The position numbers were made by a program, and so were the translations under genes. The notes under the pieces were generated by a model, which searched no databases, was not told the origin of the DNA, and worked only from the letters and a program-made list of their open reading frames with translations. This document shows positions 18,401 through 27,027 of a DNA stretch of 64,000 nt, piece after piece. Positions within the stretch are counted from its first letter, which is position 1. Every line of letters begins with the position of its first letter. This DNA is from JBDNJM01 sp041687755 (GTDB taxonomy: Bacteria > Planctomycetota > UBA1135 > GCA-002686595): the NCBI GenBank assembly GCA_041687755.1, contig JBDNJM010000162.1:1-64000 (forward strand). Reading direction: 5' to 3'.

Positions 18401-20248
18401 GGAGGCGAGACCTGGTACGGGTTCAGCGATCCGTTTCGCATCGCCCAGGGCGAGACTTTTGCCATCGAAGACCTGATCCTGACTAGCGAGCCGCCGCCGC
18501 TGCCTGAATCGATCCGCATCGAGCTCAGCGATCCGCTGCTCGAAGTGGGCGAGACCGCCGCGGCGACCGTGTTCGCGACGCTGGCTGACGGGAACATCGA
18601 AGAGGTCTCGCTGGCCGCCCAATGGACGCTCTATCAGACCTCGAATCCCGCGGTCGTGAGCATCGACCAGGACGGTGTGCTGCAGGCGAACGGCGTCGGT
18701 TCGGCGTTCGTCACCGCACGCAACGGCGGAGCGACCTCCGTGGCCGGGCTGACGGTGATCGATCTCGATCCGCCGTTGACCTCGGTCGTGGGCTTCGTCG
18801 AGTTCGGAGACGGCAGCCCCGCGGGCGGCGTGCAGGTCCGAGTGCTCTCCCAGGGTCTTTCGACGACCACGGCCACGGACGGCTACTTCCAGATGCCGGG
18901 CGTGGTCACCAACCTGGGACCCGTCGCTGTGCTGGCGACGACCGCGGTGGGCGGCCAGTCCTTGTCGGCCAGCTCGGGCGGGCTCGAGGGCCTCGCGGGC
19001 CAGCCGATCGATGCGGGCGTGCTGCACCTCGAGCCGGCCTCGTCCTCGGGGCGCGATTTCCTGGTCGCTTTCCCGCGCAACCACGACGGATCGGCGGCCA
19101 AGACGCTGTTCCTCGCGTCCGAGTCGGCGACGCTCGGCCAGGTGGACGTTCCGGCGCTCGGTTTGAGCCTGCCGTTCGTCGTGACGCCGGGGGAGGTGAC
19201 CACGGTCGCGCTGCCCGGTGAAGTCGAGCTGGGCGCTGGCGTCGGGATCTCCGACCTCACGGTGCGAATCACCGCCGAGCAGGAGATCTGCGTCTACGGA
19301 CTGAGCCAGGTCACCTTCACGACCGACGCGTTCGCCGCGACGCCTATCGAGAGTTTTGGCACCGAGTACCGGGTACTGGCCTATCCCGGCGGAGAGGGCG
19401 CGCAGGTGACGGTGATCGCGTCGGAGCCGGACACGACGGTCGTGCTGGAGGCGGCGGTGCCCTTCGCGGGCCTCGCTGCCGGTGAGACGCAGACCGTGAC
19501 GCTGCACGCGGGCGAGGCCTACTCGCTCTCGGCGACGGTCGGTGATGCGAGTGGCCTGCTCGTCCTCTCGGACAAGCCCGTTGGCGTCTTCGGGGGCAAC
19601 CGCTGCACCCAGGTGCCCACGGGGTTCTCGGCCTGCGACCACCTGGTGGAGATGCTGCCCCCGGTCGCGACCTGGGGCACCGAGGCGCTCGCGGTCGACC
19701 TGGCCGAGCGGACCGGTGCGGACACGTTCCGGATCCTCGCCGCCCAGGACGGGACGCTCGTGGAGGTCTCAGGCACGGTGCCTGAGAGCTTCACGCTCGA
19801 CGCGGGCGAGTTCCGCGAGCTCTTGCTGGACGGTCGCAATCGCATCACCGCTAGCGATCGGATCCTCGTGTGCCAGTACGCCAACGGGCAACAGTTCGAC
19901 GGCAGCACCGGCGATCCGTTCCAGATGCTGCTGCCGCCGACCGGCCAGTTCCAGAGTGCCTACACGTTCGCGACGCCCGCCAGCGGGTTCGCGAGCCACT
20001 GGGTCAACGTCGTCGCGCCCTCGGGGCTGGCCGCCTCCGGCCAGGTCCTGCTGGACGGCCAGCCCGTGGACGCCGCGCTGTTCGAAGCGGTCGGTGCGAG
20101 CGGATTCTCCGGCGCGCAGGTCGCGATTGAGGCAGGCTCGCACGTGCTGGAGGCTCCGCAGCCCGTCGGCGTGACGGTCTACGGCTTCAACGGCTTCGAT
20201 TCCTACGGCTACCCGGGCGGCATGGCGCTCGGCGCGCTGGGGAACTGA
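15452..20248 (+). CDS. Giant lipoprotein: Ig-like, PLA2-like, Ca-binding and IgGFc-binding-like domains
   Basis: A 1598-residue lipoprotein starting MRVPIAALLCAGFLLPSC (Cys18 lipidated); the frame is open further upstream but there it overlaps the sigma and barrel genes. In order there are several beta-sandwich/Ig-like repeats (residues about 50-450) and a carboxypeptidase-regulatory-like domain (SFRGQVADNALSPIGGVRV, about 450). A Cys-rich block near residues 690-830 contains GPCDNHDTCYFKCG, the calcium-loop/catalytic His-Asp motif of phospholipase A2. Next come thrombospondin-3-like calcium repeats (DPDTDGDGIDDG), a Big_2-type domain (about 1010-1105), a second regulatory-like domain, and a C-terminal region of about 400 residues like the IgGFc-binding N-terminal domain (DKPVGVFGGNRC). 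It is probably cell-surface. PLA2 activity is inference. Confidence 0.85.
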   Translation: MRVPIAALLCAGFLLPSCSDSGPSGPLVVDPSSTPTPSPTGPDLFPLPAFTAESSVLVAGIGKEPGSTLRVEGGAETVEALTGADGSFELDVELALDRKNHLFVTEVFTDGTQSPVHPLIIVQDGQPPQLWIDFPPAGAELAEANTHVSGRVGDLLSGFAGLEVTVAGLPADVDIGIGTNGTFDLSNFPLQGGAPTEIEVIATDALGNARSETVTVGHVPPTGSKLSTVAGKDQSGPVGDFLADPLRVRVVRADGSPYAGKLVRFAVVSSDGVLSAAAQQDPGRVLLVPTDGSGNVEVEWRLGSEAGCGNNRVAVTSNDIAGTLYFFASSTGAPASQVNLSMGSGQTAIAPGPAAEPLRVWVSDGCNPSADVPIEFSVVSGDASLRDAAGGFAPAVTVATGSTGHAEAQLELGTNPGPVLVEATFADNPGSPVVFTLQGVAPSAEPASFRGQVADNALSPIGGVRVRLVGPAGAELVTETSADGSFTIPEIPWSGPSDLYIDGPTADALGGVPIGPFDATFPGLHYEPIVLPGVQNALPTPILLPPLQPENAVAYDGSEDVVLTVAGVEGLEMRVFAGSVTFPDGSQPTPDQPLFVPLELALNAVHHDDLPMAMPDGAAPPFAWTLQPAGARFDPPVEVSYPNMSGLAPGAVAYFLSFDHDTSRFEIVSSARVTEDGSSIVSDPGSGLTVAGWGCNCPPYAVTGDCAKCAPSSNGCGSEAATLGIFPPSVSWVPDAWECVISGQVVPFADGVTGPCDNHDTCYFKCGQTQDGCDLAFLQDLKNACDIYLDDLLSLGCRQTCYGVAYVYYWAVTYFGEDSFASAQAECGCSPLGLAGAALSPEEVQEFLGIEFGADEDFDLLPDAWELANGLDPTDGTDAFLDYDGDMLLTVTEVAFGLDPFDPDTDGDGIDDGAEVEAFQSPLIRLGPSWTVTLNGQSVPVDEQGRFSLANISAADQFGPAGPGSAPDFLSDEFLRVTAVGEVGGETWYGFSDPFRIAQGETFAIEDLILTSEPPPLPESIRIELSDPLLEVGETAAATVFATLADGNIEEVSLAAQWTLYQTSNPAVVSIDQDGVLQANGVGSAFVTARNGGATSVAGLTVIDLDPPLTSVVGFVEFGDGSPAGGVQVRVLSQGLSTTTATDGYFQMPGVVTNLGPVAVLATTAVGGQSLSASSGGLEGLAGQPIDAGVLHLEPASSSGRDFLVAFPRNHDGSAAKTLFLASESATLGQVDVPALGLSLPFVVTPGEVTTVALPGEVELGAGVGISDLTVRITAEQEICVYGLSQVTFTTDAFAATPIESFGTEYRVLAYPGGEGAQVTVIASEPDTTVVLEAAVPFAGLAAGETQTVTLHAGEAYSLSATVGDASGLLVLSDKPVGVFGGNRCTQVPTGFSACDHLVEMLPPVATWGTEALAVDLAERTGADTFRILAAQDGTLVEVSGTVPESFTLDAGEFRELLLDGRNRITASDRILVCQYANGQQFDGSTGDPFQMLLPPTGQFQSAYTFATPASGFASHWVNVVAPSGLAASGQVLLDGQPVDAALFEAVGASGFSGAQVAIEAGSHVLEAPQPVGVTVYGFNGFDSYGYPGGMALGALGN

Positions 20249-20263
20249 CGCCGGGCTGGAGGG

Positions 20264-20321
20264 TCGGCGCTCGGCTCGGCTGCCCGGAAGGGCGGTCGGG
20301 TCGGGCGCCGATCCCGTTTTT
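20264..20321 (+). terminator. Strong intrinsic terminator after the giant lipoprotein
   Basis: A 22-bp stem (20264-20285 with 20290-20311) closes on a GGAA tetraloop. Five positions are G-U only in the rightward transcript and would be mismatched A-C on the other strand, which fixes the direction. It is followed by CCCGTTTTT. It starts 16 bases after the stop. Confidence 0.88.
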
Positions 20322-20348
20322 CAGCTTGAGGTAGCTCGGCAGAGCAGC

Positions 20349-21539
20349 TCAGGGTTCTTGTTGGACGTCGGTGTAGGCCGCGCTGAGCTCGGCGACGAGG
20401 CTGGACACCGCGCTCTTCGCCGCATCGTCGGCGGCGTTGCAGGTGACGAGGACGGCGAGGTTCTCGGAAGGGATGATTGCCAGCTCGCAGTACCACATCG
20501 TGTTGCTGCCGTTGTGCCACAGGCTTGGGCCCGTTCCGTTTCGGCCGGGGCGCTCGACCCAGCCCATCGCGTAGCCGTCGAGGGCGGGCGTGTGCAGCGG
20601 GATATAGTCGGCCGGCGACAATAGCGCGGTCGGCTCGCCGCGGGCGGCGGCCAGGTGCAGGCTCGCGTACTTGGCCCAGTCGCGAAGAGTGGCGTGGACG
20701 CGGCCGGCGGGGGCGATGGCGGCGGGGTTGTCGGCCATGGGGCCGACGGGGATCGGGCGGTAGCTGCCGTCCTTGCGCGGGAGGTGCCCGAGCGGCGCGG
20801 TGACCTCGCCGGTCGGGGAGGGCCTGCCGACAGGGCCGAAGCCGGCGGACATCATGCCGAGGGGCGCGAACAGCTCAGTGCGCATTTGCTCTTCGTAGGT
20901 CGCTTGATCGGCCTGCTCGAACGCCGCGGCGGCGATGGCGAAGCCCGCGTTGGCGTACTCGAAGTGCTCGCCGGGGATGCCGGCGGTGGGCTTGGCGAGC
21001 AGGGCGCGCAGGAGTGAGGCGCGCTGGTCGGGGGCGTTGTCCTGGCTGAAGCGCAGGCGCAGCCAGAGGCCGTCCTCGGAGAGGTTCGACGGCGCGCCGC
21101 CGCAGTTGCGCAAGAGCTGCTCGAGGGTGCTCTCGTTCCAGGAGGGGTGGATCTCGAATCCCTCGGCGGCCGCGAAGTCGGCGAACAGCTCAGGCACCGT
21201 GGCGTCCCAGCGGGCGTTGCCGGCCGCGACCTCGGTGGCGATCCACGTGGCGGTCATCGACTTGGTGCAGGAGCCGAGGTGCCATGCGTCCTCAAGGGTG
21301 ACCGGCAGGGCGAGGTCGGCGCTGCGGGTGCCGGCCGCTCCAATGGCGATCACGCGGTCCCCGCGCACGACGGCGGCGCCGAGGGCGGGGACGCCGGAGG
21401 TGGCGAGCTGAGCGCCAAGGGTGGACCCCAGGTCTTGCGTGGGCGCCGGGGCGGTGGCGGTCGGCGTGGAGCAGGCGGCGAGGCCTGCGAGCAAGACGAG
21501 GCGCAGAAGGCGGAGAGTGGCCGTGGGGGTAGAGCGCAT
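20349..21539 (-). CDS. Serine hydrolase of the beta-lactamase/penicillin-binding class C fold (lipoprotein)
   Basis: A 396-residue lipoprotein with lipobox LLAGLAAC (Cys23). Class C-type active-site motifs are SCTK (nucleophile Ser90, Lys93), YAN (Tyr195, Asn197) and HNG in SLWHNGSN, replacing the KTG triad as in esterase/peptidase members of this fold. It most likely acts on periplasmic or outer-membrane-side ester or peptide bonds. Resistance to beta-lactams is not implied: this family (EstB, D-aminopeptidase, LACTB-like) is functionally broad. It is convergent with the giant lipoprotein and divergent from repeat protein E. Confidence 0.88.
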   Translation of the reverse strand: MRSTPTATLRLLRLVLLAGLAACSTPTATAPAPTQDLGSTLGAQLATSGVPALGAAVVRGDRVIAIGAAGTRSADLALPVTLEDAWHLGSCTKSMTATWIATEVAAGNARWDATVPELFADFAAAEGFEIHPSWNESTLEQLLRNCGGAPSNLSEDGLWLRLRFSQDNAPDQRASLLRALLAKPTAGIPGEHFEYANAGFAIAAAAFEQADQATYEEQMRTELFAPLGMMSAGFGPVGRPSPTGEVTAPLGHLPRKDGSYRPIPVGPMADNPAAIAPAGRVHATLRDWAKYASLHLAAARGEPTALLSPADYIPLHTPALDGYAMGWVERPGRNGTGPSLWHNGSNTMWYCELAIIPSENLAVLVTCNAADDAAKSAVSSLVAELSAAYTDVQQEP

Positions 21540-21598
21540 GATTGGATTCTATGTGGCGCCGCGTTGAACCCAAGCTGGAGGTCGTTCGTTGGGGGAGC

Positions 21599-22609
21599 AT
21601 GGCCAAGCTCGTCCCCGCCCTCGTCCCCTTGTTGGTCAGCTGGGCCGCCCTAGTGCTGGCCACCCAGGGCACGGTGGGGCAGCCTTCGAGTTCGGCGAGC
21701 GCGCCGACGGGGTCTGCAGTGTTCGGGCACGAGGCGGCCTTGGTAGGAGGGCTCGGTCTGCAGCTCGAGAAAGGCGAGGCGTCGGAGCGCTTGGATGTCG
21801 TCGATTCTCAAGCGGCCGCGGCGCCGAGCGGGGCCAGGGACACTGCCGGGGTTGAAGGGGTGCTGCCGGAGGAGTCTCGGCGCGTTCGGATCTCGGGGCG
21901 TGCACTGAACGAGGCGGGGCTGCCGGTCGCGGGGCGGGCGCTGACGTTCGATCTGCTGTCGGAGAACGGGATCAAGCGCTCGCGGCGCGGGTGGGAGATC
22001 GGGGAGATCGACGATGAGGGGCGCTTCCTGTTGGAAGGGCCTGCGACGGAGCTGGGAGCGGTCGTTCTGCGCGGGGGGCGCGGGGCTGGGGTGCTCGTGA
22101 ATCGGGTGCTCGCGCCGGAGAGCGCTGAGGGCGTTGTTTGGGTGCAGCAGAGCCAGGTGCTGGTGCGCGGGCAGGTGTTTGGCTCGGGCGCTGGGGGCCA
22201 GGCCGAAGTGCAGGTCTACGAGAGCCCGAGCGGGAGCAAGCGGAGTACCTCTGTCACGGTGCAGGCGGGAGGGACCTTTGAGTTAGCTGTCGCCAACCAG
22301 CGCGCACGGCTTGGCGTGTGCGTACGCTCGGAGGCGGGGAAGGGCTTCACGATCGAGCTGCGTCCGCTGTGGCGCGAGTTGGGCGAGTCGCGCGGCGGCG
22401 TGGTCGAGTTGGGCGGGCTGGACATGAGCGAGGACGCGGCGCGGGTCGGTGAGTGGCTGCTGGAGCAGCGTGAGCTCAAGCGCGAGCGTGCGGCTGCGCC
22501 GGTCGAGGTCCGGTCGGGAGCCGAGGGGGGAGCGGCGGCTCGTCAAGCATCGAAGACCTTGAGTCGTGCGGCCTGCAGCCTCGAGACGCGGCTAGGCTGC
22601 GTTGCGTAG
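21599..22609 (+). CDS. Membrane-anchored repeat-domain protein E
   Basis: A 336-residue protein. The ATG at 21599 is preceded by GGGGGAG at good spacing, better than the TTG at 21542 in the same frame. It has an N-terminal anchor VPALVPLLVSWAALVLA, an Ala/Ser-rich linker, then a carboxypeptidase-regulatory-like Ig domain (RISGRALNEAGLPVAGRAL) with the family pattern DDEGRFLLEGPATE, and a second one starting VRGQVFGSGAGG. It is shorter than its paralogues at 24314 and 22801 and ends in a basic, low-complexity tail. It is the first of three adjacent rightward members. Function unknown. Confidence 0.7.
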   Translation: MAKLVPALVPLLVSWAALVLATQGTVGQPSSSASAPTGSAVFGHEAALVGGLGLQLEKGEASERLDVVDSQAAAAPSGARDTAGVEGVLPEESRRVRISGRALNEAGLPVAGRALTFDLLSENGIKRSRRGWEIGEIDDEGRFLLEGPATELGAVVLRGGRGAGVLVNRVLAPESAEGVVWVQQSQVLVRGQVFGSGAGGQAEVQVYESPSGSKRSTSVTVQAGGTFELAVANQRARLGVCVRSEAGKGFTIELRPLWRELGESRGGVVELGGLDMSEDAARVGEWLLEQRELKRERAAAPVEVRSGAEGGAAARQASKTLSRAACSLETRLGCVA

Positions 22610-22800
22610 CAGACCCGGAGAGCGCCGCCTGGGGAACGCCAGGGTGCCTCTTGAAGGCGGCTGTACGAGCGGCGCCGGATGCACGCGCGCGGGACTCGTC
22701 GCGGCTGCCTGGGAGATCGGCAGGGTGGCGGTAGGATCGAGACCTTGCTTTCGAGCGTCCCCACGCTTCCCACGGCGTCGTACCGATGGAGAGAACTTCC

Positions 22801-24187
22801 ATGGCAGGCAAGAGTCCCCAGGCCCTGGCGGGCGTCGTGTTTGTTGCGGGCGTGTTGGTTGCGCTGGCGCTGTTGATCTTCGGCGAGGACGCCGAGGTTC
22901 CGAAGGTCGAGGAGGTCTCTGCGCCTGAGCGGGCGGCCCAGGTGGAAGCGCGCGCGTCCGTCGAGCTGGAGGGCTCGGGTGTCGAGCGCGTGGCGGCTTC
23001 GGAGGCGCGGCCGCTCAAGGAGCAGCAGGAGCCGGTGGTGGAGCAGGAGCAGGCGTTCGACGAGGCCGAAGAGGCTCCGGAAGCTGCGCCGGAGTTCGTG
23101 ATCGCGATGCGTGCGCTGGATCACCAAGGGCGGGCGCTGGCCGACGTGGCGCTGGAGCTGCGGTTGCTGCGAGCTGTCGGCGCGGAGGGGGACTCGCTCT
23201 CTAAGCTCCGCGCGAGCACCGACGACGCGGGGCGGATCGAGTTCGGGCTCTCGGACTGGCCGGCGGGGCTGGAGGCGGATGCGGCGCGCATCGAGTCGAA
23301 GAATGGGGATGCGTTCGCCGTGCTCGAGGAGCTGCCGCTGATTCAGGTGGGGCGCACCGACCTCGGTGACGTCACGCTGAGCGAGCCGCGCGACCTGAAC
23401 CCGGCGCCGCTGATTCGGGGCACGCTCGTGAGCACGAGCGGGGGGCGACTGAAGCAGCTCCGCGGGTGGGGTCGGTCCGGTGGAGAGCTCGGTGCCCGAG
23501 GGGCGCGCGTCGGAGGGCCAGGTTGTGTTCGATGCGGAAGCTGGCGAGTTCACGGCATACGGGCCGGAGGCCTGGCGGAACGTGAATCTGGCGTTCATGG
23601 CGGAGAACCACGAGTTTCAGTACCTGAGGGATCTCGACGCGCCGCGCGCAGGACTCGATGTCGTGCTGCAGGCCGAGTTCAGGCTGAAGGGGCGGCTGGT
23701 CGTGCCGGACGACGGGCCGCCGCTTGGGGAGTACAGCGTGTGGATTCAGCAGGAAGGGTCGGGCACGGGGATCACCGTCAGACCGGACGGGACCTTCACC
23801 GTCGGCGCGACGGCGAACTCGCTGAGGCTGTCGGTGCGCTTCCCGAGCGTGGGGTACGAGCTGTTCGCCCAGGAGTTCACGATCGCGCCGGACGAGTCGC
23901 TCAAGCTTGGAGAGATCGATCTGCGGCCGCACGTGCAGGTGCTGAATCTGCTCATCGCGGACGCAGCCGGGAATCCGATGGGTGACGGCAAGCTGCGGGT
24001 GCGCGCGGCGGACAACGAGCGGGTCGGAGCGATCGGGCGTCGGTACATCGAGGTGGATCTCGATGCAGACGGCCGAGCGCTGCTCGTTTTGCCGGTAGGC
24101 GTGGGGCGGGTCGGGCTGGCGGTCGAGGACGGGGAGGAGGTGGAGTACGACGTCGGGGCGCTGCCGGGGCTCGTGCGGCTGCCGTAA
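22801..24187 (+). pseudogene. Membrane-anchored repeat-domain protein C (one frameshift)
   Basis: It starts MAGKSPQALAGVVF (the ATG at 22801 has GGAGA 8 bases upstream; another ATG lies at 22786), then an anchor, a Glu/Ala-rich linker, and an Ig-like domain (ALDHQGRALADVALEL). At about 23465-23470, in a run of four G, the family-like reading moves to the next frame. That frame then runs open to 24187 with EAGEFTAYGPEAW, LKGRLVVPDDGPP and RPDGTFTVGATA, all matching intact paralogue D. Removing one G would restore a protein of about 461 residues. It is a decayed gene, a site of indel variation, or a sequencing error. Confidence 0.7.
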
Positions 24188-24313
24188 GGGCCCGTGTGGG
24201 CAGCCTGTGGGTTCTTGTCGTGGTCCGGACGTTCCTTCGGGAAGCTGAGGCCGCGGTGGCGCGTCGATAGGAGACCGGCGACAGCGCGCCGGCGTCCCCC
24301 GACCCTGAGCGCC

Positions 24314-25774
24314 ATGCGTGCACTGCTCCTGACGATGACCCTGGGCCTCGTGGCCGGCGGGGTCTGGTTGCTGAACCCGACGGAAACGGAGTCGGAGGCC
24401 CTTGAGGGCGCGGCGCCGCAGCCGGTCGTGGAGGCGAGCGCGGACGGGCGCGGCGCGGAGCTCGAGGCGGAAGGGGCGCGCGAACAGGTCGAGGCCGAGG
24501 AGCCGCGGCCGTCCGCGCCGAAGGGGCTAACGGGGGAGTCCGGGGCGGACGCGGTTCCGGCGGCGGGGCTCGACGACTGGAGCCATGCGGCGGTGGGCTG
24601 GTCGGCCCGGGCGGTGGATTCGCGCGGGCGGCCGCTGGCGGAGGTCGATCTACGGCTCGTGTTGGTCGCGAGCGACGAAGAGCAGGGGCAGGCGCAGGTG
24701 ACGACCGACTCGGCGGGAGTCTTCGGATTCTCACGACTCGTGCAGGAACTGGCGGCGGAGGCCTGGCCGCCAAAGGTGCACGTCTCGCGGCTCGTGGGGG
24801 GGGGCCAGGCCTGGATCGCTCCCCTGCCGATGGTGACCTCCGGGATCCGCGACCTCGGGGATCTGGTCCTGCGCGAAGCGCGCGAGACCTACGCCGTGCC
24901 GATCGCGGGGGGCCGGGTGTTCGGGACCGACGGCGGTCCTGTGCCGGGCGTACGGGGCCAGGCGCTCGAGGCGAATCGGCACTCCAATGCGGAGTGGATC
25001 GAGGGCCAGCCGGCCGAAACGGTTGCGCTGCACGTGGGGTCTGCCGAGTGGCCGGTCGGCGAGCGCGGCCAGGTGCTGATCGGGCTCGACGGGCGCTTCG
25101 TCGTGCACGGACCGGTGGGGGGCCTGGCGCTGTGGCTGAGCTTCGAGGCGCCGGGCTATCGCGCGGTGAACTCCTGGCCGGTGCGCTTGGGCGCGCTCGA
25201 TCTCGAGATCGAGATGCTGCAGGAGCGGCGGATCCGGGGTCGGATCCGGGGTCGGATCCTGGTGCCGGAGGACGGGCCGCCGGTGGACAGCTACGGGGTG
25301 TACGCCGTGGACGGTGAGAGCAGCATGGGGATTCGGCTGAAGCCCGACGGGACGTTCGAGATGTCGGCGGTCGAGACGAGCCAGCGGATCGCGCTGCGCT
25401 TTCCGATGTTGGGGCCGGAGCTGGGGGCGTTGGCGCTGCCGCCCGCGGTCGAGGGGGCTGCGGACAAGGAGCTGGTCGTCGACTTCCGCAACACGGTGCA
25501 GCTCGTGAAGTTCCAGCTGCTCGACGAGTCCGGTCGGCCGCTGGCCGGGGAGCGGCTGGTGATCGCGCCTGAGGGCGAGGGCCTGCCGCCACCGATGCTG
25601 GGCGAGTTCTACTCGGTCCAGGCGGACGACGAGGGCCGGATGAACCTCGCGTTTCCGCTCGCTTACGTTCGCGTGAAGTTGGCGCTGTCGGGGGGCGACA
25701 GCGCCGCGGCGCTGGACGAGGCCGAAGTGTTTGAACTGTCGCGCTTGATGGACAGCCCGATGCTCCCGCGCTGA
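24314..25774 (+). CDS. Membrane-anchored repeat-domain protein D (intact member)
   Basis: A 486-residue protein and the best guide to the family. It has a signal anchor (LLLTMTLGLVAGGVWLL), an acidic Ala/Glu-rich linker to about residue 90, and a first Ig/CarbopepD_reg-like domain (ARAVDSRGRPLAEVDLRLVL). A second (GGRVFGTDGGPVPGVRGQAL) contains DGRFVVHGPVGG, a third begins RGRILVPEDGPPVDSYGVY, and a fourth includes LLDESGRPLAGERLVIAP. Probably periplasmic, tethered to the inner membrane. A 12-bp tandem duplication inserts RIRG repeats before the third domain. Function unknown; presence of five paralogues in one window suggests lineage-specific expansion. Confidence 0.78.
   Translation: MRALLLTMTLGLVAGGVWLLNPTETESEALEGAAPQPVVEASADGRGAELEAEGAREQVEAEEPRPSAPKGLTGESGADAVPAAGLDDWSHAAVGWSARAVDSRGRPLAEVDLRLVLVASDEEQGQAQVTTDSAGVFGFSRLVQELAAEAWPPKVHVSRLVGGGQAWIAPLPMVTSGIRDLGDLVLREARETYAVPIAGGRVFGTDGGPVPGVRGQALEANRHSNAEWIEGQPAETVALHVGSAEWPVGERGQVLIGLDGRFVVHGPVGGLALWLSFEAPGYRAVNSWPVRLGALDLEIEMLQERRIRGRIRGRILVPEDGPPVDSYGVYAVDGESSMGIRLKPDGTFEMSAVETSQRIALRFPMLGPELGALALPPAVEGAADKELVVDFRNTVQLVKFQLLDESGRPLAGERLVIAPEGEGLPPPMLGEFYSVQADDEGRMNLAFPLAYVRVKLALSGGDSAAALDEAEVFELSRLMDSPMLPR
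25229..25259 (+). repeat. 12-bp tandem repeat inside protein D
   Basis: CGGATCCGGGGT is repeated about 2.6 times in frame and adds RIRG units before the strand that paralogues encode as VRGRLLVP. It looks like a recent slippage duplication. Confidence 0.85.
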
Positions 25775-25825
25775 TCGCGACGGTGGCGGACTCCGGGGGC
25801 CAGCGTACTCGGTATCTTGTCCAGC

Positions 25826-26776
25826 ATGGCCGACACGACTTCAACGCACGCCCGAATCGAGCCCGTGAAGGAGTTCCTGATAGGGCTCCAGGACCGCATT
25901 TGCGAGGCCCTTGAGGCGCAGGAGCCCAAAGAGCGCTTCCGGCGGATCGAATTGCCGGGAGAGCGCGGCGGGCTCGCGCGACCGCGCGTGCTCGAGGAGG
26001 GCGAGGTGATCGAGAAGGCTGCGGTGCAGTTCAGCCATTCGATGGGCGACGCCCTGCCGAAGGCCGCGACCGATCGGAGGCCCGAGTTGGCCGGGCGCGG
26101 GTTCGAGGCCGTGTCTGTGTCCCTGATCGTGCACCCGCGCAACCCGTACGCGCCGACGAGCCACGCGAACGTGCGCTTCTTCATCGCGGAGAAGCCGGGC
26201 GAGGCTCCGGTCTGGTGGTTCGGCGGCGGGTTCGACCTGACGCCGTACTACGGGTTTGACGAGGACTGCGCGCACTTCCATCGCACGGCGAAGGCTGCTT
26301 GCGACTCGGTGCACGCCGAGCTCTACCCGAAGCTGAAGCAGGAGTGCGACACGTACTTCTTCTTGCCGCATCGCAAGGAGCCGCGCGGCATCGGGGGGGT
26401 CTTCTACGACGACCTGAACGAGGGCGCGTTCGAGGGCGCGAACTTCGACTCCTGCTTCGCGCTGCACCAGGCCGTGGGGAACGGGTTTATCGACGCGTAC
26501 GTCCCGCTGCTCGAGCGGCGCAAGGCGGCGGCCTACGGCGAGCGCGAGCGCGACTTTCAGCTCTACCGCCGCGGGCGCTACGTCGAGTTCAACCTGGCCT
26601 GGGACCGGGGCACTAAGTTCGGGCTGCAGTCGGGCGGGCGAATCGAGTCGATCCTCGCTTCGCTGCCGAACCTCGTGAAGTGGCGCTACGACTGGTCGCC
26701 GGAGCCGGACACGGAGGAGGCGCGGCTGTACGAGCGCTACCTCGTACCGCGGGACTGGGCTGCGGAATCTGGCTGA
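25826..26776 (+). CDS. hemF: Coproporphyrinogen III oxidase, oxygen-dependent
   Basis: A 316-residue enzyme that converts coproporphyrinogen III to protoporphyrinogen IX by oxygen-dependent decarboxylation in haem synthesis. Full-length family match: FEAVSVSLIVHPRNPYAPTS, WFGGGFDLTPYYGFDEDC, HRKEPRGIGGVFYDDL and YVEFNLAWDRGTKFGLQSGG are the conserved blocks, with His residues of the active site in DCAHFH and the HANVR region. ATG at 25826 gives the usual short N-terminus; a TTG nine bases upstream is less likely. It is monocistronic in appearance, with no other haem gene nearby. Its presence implies aerobic haem synthesis. Confidence 0.97.
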   Translation: MADTTSTHARIEPVKEFLIGLQDRICEALEAQEPKERFRRIELPGERGGLARPRVLEEGEVIEKAAVQFSHSMGDALPKAATDRRPELAGRGFEAVSVSLIVHPRNPYAPTSHANVRFFIAEKPGEAPVWWFGGGFDLTPYYGFDEDCAHFHRTAKAACDSVHAELYPKLKQECDTYFFLPHRKEPRGIGGVFYDDLNEGAFEGANFDSCFALHQAVGNGFIDAYVPLLERRKAAAYGERERDFQLYRRGRYVEFNLAWDRGTKFGLQSGGRIESILASLPNLVKWRYDWSPEPDTEEARLYERYLVPRDWAAESG

Positions 26777-27027
26777 GAGGGCTTGAATGCAACGCGCCGC
26801 CCGATCGAACTGGTTTCCAGGCCCCTTCGTGCCCGCAGGCCGATCAGGCTCTGTCTGAGGCCGATCATGCGCAGGCTGCGGTGTTGCATCGGATTGCGAG
26901 TCCCCGAGCTCGCCGGGGTGCCCGCCTTGTTTCCGGGGGCCACGTGCCGCACTAACCTTCCGGTGCCCGCGTCGTACTCGGCCTCGGCGCCCCACGCCAC
27001 GCGCCCCACAATCCTGAATTGCTCGCC

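Noticed and set aside
17816..19642. Leftward open frame of 608 codons in the giant lipoprotein
   Set aside because: The plus strand encodes recognisable domains here; the antisense product is His/Arg/Gly-rich shadow sequence.
26680..27009. Small frames on both strands between hemF and the FG-GAP gene
   Set aside because: They mix shadow of hemF with spacer sequence and lack starts, motifs or coupling.
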